Shown: positions 41,525 through 47,553 of the stretch, piece by piece
Layout of the letters: each line of letters begins with the position of its first letter
Numbering within the stretch: position 1 is the stretch's first letter
Assembly (NCBI GenBank): GCA_029248665.1
Contig: JAQWIW010000030.1
Location: 1 to 47,553 of the forward strand
Direction: 5' to 3'
DNA length: 47,553 nucleotides
From: Opitutia bacterium
Lineage (GTDB): Bacteria; Verrucomicrobiota; Verrucomicrobiia; Opitutales; Coraliomargaritaceae
Translations under genes and position numbers: made by a program
The notes under the pieces: generated by a model
Databases searched by the model: none
Told to the model about the DNA's origin: nothing
Seen by the model: only the letters and a program-made list of their open reading frames with translations

Positions 41525-44500
41525 ATGCCAAATAGATACATCAGCCCAAAAAAACAAGGACTATACGATCCACAATTTGAACATGAAAATTGCGGAATCG
41601 GCCTCATTGTTGATATGAAAGGACGCAAGTCCCATAGCATTATTCAAGATGCCTTAGCCATCTGCGTAAACTTAGATCATCGAGGTGGATGTGGTTGCGA
41701 TCCGATCACTGGTGATGGCGCAGGTCTGTTTATCCAATTGCCTCACACATTTTTCAAAAAAGTATGCCCCGTTGAATGTGGCTTTGAAGTTCCTGAAGAA
41801 GGTGATTACGGTGTAGGCTTTGTTTATTTATCACAAGACGAGGCAATTCGAAAAAACGAAGAAGACACGATTAACTCAATTATCGAAGAGGAAGGCATGA
41901 AGCTTCTAGGGTGGCGTGATGTCCCAGTAAGGAGCGAAATTCTTGGAAAAGCATCTTCCGAATGCGAACCTGTTATGCGTCAATTTTTCGTTCAGCGCGG
42001 TGAGTCAGTAGAACGTGGTCTCGCTTTTGAAAGAAAGCTCTACATTTTACGTCGCTTGAGCAGCTACAAATTGCGCTATGCTAAGAATGCTGATGACTCA
42101 GATTTTTACATCAGTTCTCTATCCAGCAGAACAATGACCTACAAGGGCATGCTTACCACAGGTCAATTAGAGCCTTACTTCCCTGATCTATCTGATGATG
42201 CGATGGAATCAGCTCTTGCACTCACACACTCAAGATTTTCCACCAATACATTTCCAAGTTGGCCAAGGGCTCAACCTTTCCGTTACCTATGCCACAACGG
42301 TGAAATCAATACAGTAAGAGGTAATGAAAACTGGCTCTACGCTCGCCAAATGCAACTTGCTGGTGATATCTTCGGTGAAGATTTGGAGAAGATTTTACCA
42401 ATTATCCGTGAAGACGGCTCCGACTCACAAAAATTTGATAATTGCTTAGAATTCCTAGTGCTATCTGGGCGTAGCCTTGCACAAGCCATGATGATGATGG
42501 TTCCAGAGCCATGGGAACGCCATAAAAACATGCCTGATTATAAGCGAGATTTCTACGAATATCATGCATGTTTAATGGAACCATGGGACGGACCTGCATC
42601 CATGGCGATTTCTGATGGGATTCAAGTCGGAGCAACTTTAGACAGAAACGGATTAAGACCTTCTCGCTATTATGTGACCTCAGATGACAAGGTAATATTA
42701 GCATCTGAAGTAGGTGTTGTTGGTAACATTGACCCTAAAACTGTGATTAAAAAAGGTCGTTTAGAGCCAGGCAGAATGTTCTTAATCGACATGGAACAAG
42801 GTCGCATTATTAATGACAGTGAATTAAAAGAAGCGATTGCCAAAGAAGAGCCCTATGGAGAATGGCTGAAAGAGAATCGCATCAACTTGGCTGATTTACC
42901 CGAAGTTGCCTCAGAATACGAAGACAACTATGAAGATATCGAAGACAGGCAGAAAGCCTTTGGATTCACTTTTGAAGATATCCGCTTTCTTGTTTCTCCA
43001 AGTGCGAAGACAGGCAAACAGCCCCTTGGATCTATGGGTAACGATGCCCCGCTAGCCGTACTTTCTGATCAACCACAGTTGATCTATAATTATTTCAAAC
43101 AGCTCTTTGCACAAGTGACCAATCCTCCGATTGATCCAATCCGCGAAGAATTAGTCACTGCAAGTATTTCTTTCTTAGGATCTGAAGGCGACTTAACAAA
43201 TCCTAATGCAAACTCTTGCAGAATGATAAGGCTTGAGTCTCCTTTAATTGATAATGCTCAATTAGCTCAAATCAAAGCAGTTAAAGAAAGTGGTTTCCAA
43301 GTGAGCACACTACCGATTACTTTTTCTGTATCTGATTCCAATGCAATCAATGAAGATTCACTCAAACTTGCACTCGATGACTTATTTGCATCTGCAGACA
43401 AAGCGATTGCAAATGGAGACAATTTGCTCGTTCTTTCTGATCGAGATGTTTCAGCAAACAAAGCACCGATCCCTACTCTGCTTGCAATATCTGGACTTCA
43501 TCATCACCTCATCCGCCAAGGAACACGTACAAAAGTTTCCTTGATTGTTGAATCCGCCGAACCTAGAGAAGTACACCACTATGCCTTATTGATTGGCTAC
43601 GGAGCAGATGTTATCAACCCTTACCTTGCACTCGAATCAGTTCGCTATGCAATTGCTAAGGGCGATCTAGATATGGATGCAGACAGTGCCTGCTACAATT
43701 TCCTCAAGGCAAATCTCAATGGCGTTATCAAGACGATGTCTAAAATGGGCATTTCTACCATTGCTTCTTACCGAGGTGCTCAGATCTTTGAAGCCATTGG
43801 ACTGAACCAAAATTTAATTGATACTTATTTCACTAAGACCGCTTCACGCGTTGAAGGAATTGGACTACCAGGTATTTCTCAAGATATTCGCACTCGCCAT
43901 CTTAAGGCTTACGCAGATAGAGATGACAATCGGAATGAGGCACTTGACCCTGGAGGTATTTACCAATGGCGTTCTGGTGGAGAGAAGCACTTGCTCAACC
44001 CGGTAACGATTCATAAATTACAAAAAGCGACACGCCTCGGAGATTTTGCGGTATTCAAAGAATACTCCGAAGTGATTAATAATCAGTCTAAAGATCTTTA
44101 TACCCTTCGCGGATTGATGGAATTTAAGTTTGATGAATCTAAAGCGATTCCAATTGAAGAAGTCGAACCGATTGAAGCGATTGTAAAACGATTTAAAACA
44201 GGGGCGATGTCTTATGGATCGATCTCAAAAGAAGCGCATGAAACACTCGCTATTGCCATGAATCGTATTGGCGGAAAATCCAATACAGGTGAAGGTGGAG
44301 AAGAAATTGAGCGTTTCACTCCAGACGAAAATGGCGATAGCCGCCGTTCTGCGATCAAGCAAGTCGCTTCAGGCCGTTTCGGTGTGACTAGTTATTATTT
44401 AGCCAATTCAGATGAGATCCAAATCAAAATTGTTCAAGGGGCTAAGCCAGGTGAAGGCGGTGAGCTACCTGGACATAAAGTCTTACCTCAAATTGCAAAA

Positions 44501-46141
44501 ACACGAGGCACCACTCCAGGTGTAGGATTGATCTCCCCTCCTCCTCATCACGATATTTATTCAATCGAAGATTTGGCTGAGCTGATTCATGATCTTAAAA
44601 ATTCAAACCATCACGCACGCATCAATGTTAAACTAGTATCTGAAGTAGGCGTAGGAACTATTGCTGCTGGTGTTGCCAAAGCAAAAGCGGATGTAATCTT
44701 GGTCTCTGGCTATGATGGCGGGACAGGCGCATCACCACGATCATCAATTCAGCATGCAGGAGCCCCATGGGAGCTTGGACTTGCTGAAACGAATCAAACA
44801 TTGCTTTTAAATGACCTTCGCTCACGTGTGGTTGTAGAAACGGACGGACAATTGAAAACGGGTCGTGATGTCGCTATCGCCTGTCTCTTAGGCGCTGAAG
44901 AATTTGGTTTCGCAACCGCACCACTAGTAACCCTCGGTTGCTTGATGATGCGTGTTTGCCACTTGAACACTTGCCCAGTTGGAGTCGCGACTCAAAACCC
45001 TGAATTGAGAAAGAAATTTATGGGTGGAGCCGATGCAGTGGTTCATTTCATGAATTATGTGGCTGAAGAAGTTCGTGAGATCATGGCTAAACTCGGATAC
45101 CGTTCAATTAATGAAATGGTCGGGAATGTCGACAAGCTCGAACTACGTAACGCGATTGACCATTGGAAAGCCAAAGGTCTCGACTACAGCAAGATTCTCT
45201 ATCGCCCAGAGGTTGGTCCAGAAGTAGGAACTTACTGCCAAATGAAACAAGATCATCTACTCGATAAATGTCTCGATGTGACTCAAATTTTAAATCTGGC
45301 CAAACCTGCACTTGAGAACGGAACACCAGTAGAAATCAACTTACCTGTGATTAATACCGATCGAGTTGTCGGCACAATGACTGGAGCTGAAGTGAGCCGT
45401 AAGCATGGCTTAGATGCTTTACCTGAAGACACTATTAAAATTAACCTTACTGGATCTGCAGGACAAAGTTTAGGTGCTTTTTGTCCTAAAGGAATGACCT
45501 TTACTGTAATTGGTGACACTAATGACTATTTAGGCAAAGGCCTATCTGGAGGCAAAATCATTGTTCGCCCAGATGACGCATCACCTTTTGTCGCTCACGA
45601 AAATATCATTACTGGAAATGTTTGCTTTTATGGTGCGACCAATGGAGAAGCCTTTATTGCCGGCATGGCAGGTGAACGCTTCTGTGTAAGAAATTCAGGA
45701 GTCAAAGCGGTCATTGAAGGCATTGGTGACCATGGATTAGAATACATGACTGGCGGCCTTGTGATTAACCTTGGTACAACAGGAAGAAATGTTGCCGCGG
45801 GTATGTCGGGTGGTGTTGCTTATTTCTATGACGAGAAAGACGAATTAGTTCGCCACTCGCTCAATCCAGCAATGGTCAATGTCTATCAATTAATTGAATG
45901 TGGTGATGAGGAAATTAGTTCCGTTAAATCACGCATTGAAAAACATGTAGCACTCACCGGTTCAAAACGTGGCCAATCGATACTCGATAATTGGGAATCT
46001 GCGTCGGCTAAATTCATGAAGATTATGCCACAGGATTATGAACGAGTTTTGGAAGCTCAAGAACGAGCCAAAGAACGTGGACTACAAGGAGATGATGCGA
46101 TTCTCGCAGCATTTGAAGAAAACGTTAAAGCCGGCCACTAG
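41525..46141 (+). CDS. gltB: Glutamate synthase, large (alpha) subunit GltB
   Basis: GltB makes glutamate from glutamine and 2-oxoglutarate. The 1538-residue chain has the class II glutaminase domain first: Cys23 in [12 protein letters not shown] becomes the N-terminal nucleophile after removal of a 22-residue propeptide, with [20 protein letters not shown] further on. The central and FMN-binding domains follow, with TGEGGEE and [12 protein letters not shown], then the 3Fe-4S cysteines in [20 protein letters not shown], and the GXGXG beta-helix C-terminal domain (GGVAYFYDE). The length equals that of bacterial NADPH-dependent GOGAT. gltD follows after 23 bases with a strong ribosome binding site. 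Confidence 0.97.
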   Translation: MPNRYISPKKQGLYDPQFEHENCGIGLIVDMKGRKSHSIIQDALAICVNLDHRGGCGCDPITGDGAGLFIQLPHTFFKKVCPVECGFEVPEEGDYGVGFVYLSQDEAIRKNEEDTINSIIEEEGMKLLGWRDVPVRSEILGKASSECEPVMRQFFVQRGESVERGLAFERKLYILRRLSSYKLRYAKNADDSDFYISSLSSRTMTYKGMLTTGQLEPYFPDLSDDAMESALALTHSRFSTNTFPSWPRAQPFRYLCHNGEINTVRGNENWLYARQMQLAGDIFGEDLEKILPIIREDGSDSQKFDNCLEFLVLSGRSLAQAMMMMVPEPWERHKNMPDYKRDFYEYHACLMEPWDGPASMAISDGIQVGATLDRNGLRPSRYYVTSDDKVILASEVGVVGNIDPKTVIKKGRLEPGRMFLIDMEQGRIINDSELKEAIAKEEPYGEWLKENRINLADLPEVASEYEDNYEDIEDRQKAFGFTFEDIRFLVSPSAKTGKQPLGSMGNDAPLAVLSDQPQLIYNYFKQLFAQVTNPPIDPIREELVTASISFLGSEGDLTNPNANSCRMIRLESPLIDNAQLAQIKAVKESGFQVSTLPITFSVSDSNAINEDSLKLALDDLFASADKAIANGDNLLVLSDRDVSANKAPIPTLLAISGLHHHLIRQGTRTKVSLIVESAEPREVHHYALLIGYGADVINPYLALESVRYAIAKGDLDMDADSACYNFLKANLNGVIKTMSKMGISTIASYRGAQIFEAIGLNQNLIDTYFTKTASRVEGIGLPGISQDIRTRHLKAYADRDDNRNEALDPGGIYQWRSGGEKHLLNPVTIHKLQKATRLGDFAVFKEYSEVINNQSKDLYTLRGLMEFKFDESKAIPIEEVEPIEAIVKRFKTGAMSYGSISKEAHETLAIAMNRIGGKSNTGEGGEEIERFTPDENGDSRRSAIKQVASGRFGVTSYYLANSDEIQIKIVQGAKPGEGGELPGHKVLPQIAKTRGTTPGVGLISPPPHHDIYSIEDLAELIHDLKNSNHHARINVKLVSEVGVGTIAAGVAKAKADVILVSGYDGGTGASPRSSIQHAGAPWELGLAETNQTLLLNDLRSRVVVETDGQLKTGRDVAIACLLGAEEFGFATAPLVTLGCLMMRVCHLNTCPVGVATQNPELRKKFMGGADAVVHFMNYVAEEVREIMAKLGYRSINEMVGNVDKLELRNAIDHWKAKGLDYSKILYRPEVGPEVGTYCQMKQDHLLDKCLDVTQILNLAKPALENGTPVEINLPVINTDRVVGTMTGAEVSRKHGLDALPEDTIKINLTGSAGQSLGAFCPKGMTFTVIGDTNDYLGKGLSGGKIIVRPDDASPFVAHENIITGNVCFYGATNGEAFIAGMAGERFCVRNSGVKAVIEGIGDHGLEYMTGGLVINLGTTGRNVAAGMSGGVAYFYDEKDELVRHSLNPAMVNVYQLIECGDEEISSVKSRIEKHVALTGSKRGQSILDNWESASAKFMKIMPQDYERVLEAQERAKERGLQGDDAILAAFEENVKAGH

Positions 46142-46164
46142 AATTTTTTAAAGGAGATAATATT

Positions 46165-47553
46165 ATGGGAAAACCAACAGGATTTTTAGAAGTCAACCGA
46201 AAGACCATTCCAAATCGCACACCCAAAGAGCGATTGAAAGATTGGAACGAGATTCATAAGCATTTTGAAATCGAAAAGATTCAAGAGCAAGGCTCCCGTT
46301 GCATGGACTGCGGAACCCCTTATTGCCATACCGGTATTACTTTGAGCAATATGGCAAGTGGTTGCCCAATTAATAATTTAATCCCCGAATTCAATGACTT
46401 AGTCTATAAAGGTCGATGGGAAGAAGCTTATTTGCGACTCAGCAAAACAAATAATTTCCCAGAGTTCACGGGTCGAGTATGCCCAGCACCTTGTGAAGGC
46501 TCTTGTGTTCTTGGTATCATCGAGCCACCTGTAACCATTAAAAACATCGAATGTTCAATTATCGATAAGGCATGGGAATCAGGATGGGTCACTCCTAATA
46601 TTCCCAAGAATCGCACGGGCAAAAAAGTCGCTGTTGTTGGATCAGGGCCTGCTGGACTAGCCGCTGCCGATCAACTCAACAAAGCAGGTCACCTTGTAAC
46701 TGTTTACGAAAGAGCTGACCGCCCAGGTGGACTGCTCATGTACGGTATTCCAAATATGAAACTAGAAAAAGATACGGTAATGCGTCGTGTCCATTTGATG
46801 GAAGACGAAGGCATCACCTTCAAATGTAGTGTAGAAATTGGAAAAGATATTTCATCTAAAGACCTGCTTAATGATTTTGACTCAGTGATTCTTTGTTGCG
46901 GTGCGACTAAACCAAGAGATCTTCCTATTGATGGCAGAGAACTGAAAAATATTCGCTATGCTATGGAATTCCTCGGACCTAATACTAAAGAAATTTGGGA
47001 TATCAAAGAAGGAAAAGCCGAACAATTTTCTGAATTAGCCAAAGGCAAACACGTCGTCATTATAGGCGGCGGTGACACCGGCACTGATTGTGTCGGAACC
47101 TCACTCCGACATGGATTTGAGCAAGTCAGCCAATTAGAAATCATGCCAAAGCCTCCCGAAGAGAGAGCGGCAAACAATCCATGGCCTGAATGGCCAAAGG
47201 TCTACAAAATGGACTATGGCCAAGAAGAAGCTGCGGCCGTACAAGGTGAAGATCCTAGACAGTATCTTGTCAGCGCTAGCAAATTTGAAGGTGATAAAAA
47301 TGGTAATGTCACTGCGGTGCATGTACATAACATCGAATGGGTCAGTGAAAACGGACGATTCATGCCTAAGAAAGTTGAAGGCAGTGAACGTGTGCTTAAG
47401 GCCGATTTAGTTCTTTTAGCTATGGGCTTCCTTGGACCCGAGAATACCATTGTTGAAGAGCTTGGACTCGATCAAGACCCTCGTTCAAATATCAAAGCTG
47501 AATACGGAGAATTTAAAACCTCTGTGGATAAAGTATTTGCCGCAGGCGATGTT
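46165..47553 (+). CDS. gltD: Glutamate synthase, small (beta) subunit GltD, 3' end cut by window
   Basis: GltD passes electrons from NAD(P)H to GltB. ATG at 46165 has a good Shine-Dalgarno (AAAGGAG, 46150-46156) eight bases upstream. The N-terminal cysteine-rich region ([29 protein letters not shown]) binds 4Fe-4S clusters. The FAD-binding motif [34 protein letters not shown] and the NADPH-binding [20 protein letters not shown] follow. The frame stays open to base 47553 with 463 codons; the last visible segment, VFAAGDV, is the second FAD motif, so only about 25 residues should be missing. Operon with gltB. Confidence 0.97.
   Translation, partial: MGKPTGFLEVNRKTIPNRTPKERLKDWNEIHKHFEIEKIQEQGSRCMDCGTPYCHTGITLSNMASGCPINNLIPEFNDLVYKGRWEEAYLRLSKTNNFPEFTGRVCPAPCEGSCVLGIIEPPVTIKNIECSIIDKAWESGWVTPNIPKNRTGKKVAVVGSGPAGLAAADQLNKAGHLVTVYERADRPGGLLMYGIPNMKLEKDTVMRRVHLMEDEGITFKCSVEIGKDISSKDLLNDFDSVILCCGATKPRDLPIDGRELKNIRYAMEFLGPNTKEIWDIKEGKAEQFSELAKGKHVVIIGGGDTGTDCVGTSLRHGFEQVSQLEIMPKPPEERAANNPWPEWPKVYKMDYGQEEAAAVQGEDPRQYLVSASKFEGDKNGNVTAVHVHNIEWVSENGRFMPKKVEGSERVLKADLVLLAMGFLGPENTIVEELGLDQDPRSNIKAEYGEFKTSVDKVFAAGDV

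Overview
The window looks like a continuous piece of chromosome from an AT-rich, Gram-negative bacterium, most likely a member of the Verrucomicrobiota (Opitutae-like) or a close PVC relative. I infer this from the mix of LPS synthesis (KdsB), a eukaryotic-type UDP-sugar pyrophosphorylase, an LL-diaminopimelate aminotransferase of DapL type, an EpsI/exosortase-type protein, an Asp23 protein beside AccBC in a Gram-negative background, and the gene string yajC-secDF-recJ-pdxJ-nnr-dprA. This rests on gene content read by eye, not on a database search. Coding density is very high. I saw no insertion sequences, phage genes, CRISPR arrays or rRNA, and no gene-free stretch reaches 300 bases.

Layout. 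1-3440: the 3' part of glucose-6-phosphate isomerase, a small coiled-coil membrane protein, a 50-residue lipoprotein and rsmI run rightward and meet leftward rnd (RNase D). 3504-3662: tRNA-Asp with its own promoter and terminator. 3666-10673 (leftward): phosphohexomutase, UDP-sugar pyrophosphorylase, FtsB/DivIC-like protein, endonuclease III, NadB and PanC. 10759-12003: a DapL-type aminotransferase. 12037-20292 (leftward): DprA, NAD(P)H-hydrate repair enzyme, PdxJ, RecJ, SecDF fusion and YajC. 20432-22223: MenA and a nucleotidyltransferase of unknown specificity. 22208-24458 (leftward transcription): ECF sigma factor, single-pass membrane protein, and an HtrA-like PDZ protein that has lost the whole catalytic triad. 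24592-27586, divergent from the sigma operon: ketoacyl synthase, acyl carrier protein and a phytoene-desaturase-like flavoprotein. 27588-31494: HIT protein, unknown protein, NrdR, TrpG, TrpB and KdsB. 31517-37471: rhodanese, then a surface-glycan block (FecR-like protein, polymerase/ligase with TPRs, EpsI-like protein, NeuD-like acyltransferase, second ACP, KASIII-like enzyme). 37624-40942: AccB, AccC, Asp23, AmaP-like membrane protein and a lipoprotein. 40997-47553: a glutaredoxin-like protein, glutamate synthase large subunit, and the start of its small subunit, cut by the window edge.

How the genes may work together. Most genes are housekeeping: sugar-phosphate and UDP-sugar supply, cofactor synthesis (NAD, pantothenate, PLP, menaquinone), DNA repair, Sec export and ammonium assimilation. 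Three modules look most worth study. The first is the sigma/membrane-protein/pseudoprotease operon, which resembles an envelope-stress circuit in which the protease-like part can only sense or bind. The second is the neighbouring KS-ACP-flavoprotein cassette, which looks like a dedicated system for making an unusual unsaturated acyl chain. The third is the KASIII-ACP-NeuD cassette, probably acylating a surface sugar. Two of these carry their own ACP and so appear separate from bulk fatty acid synthesis, while AccBC in the same window would supply malonyl-CoA.
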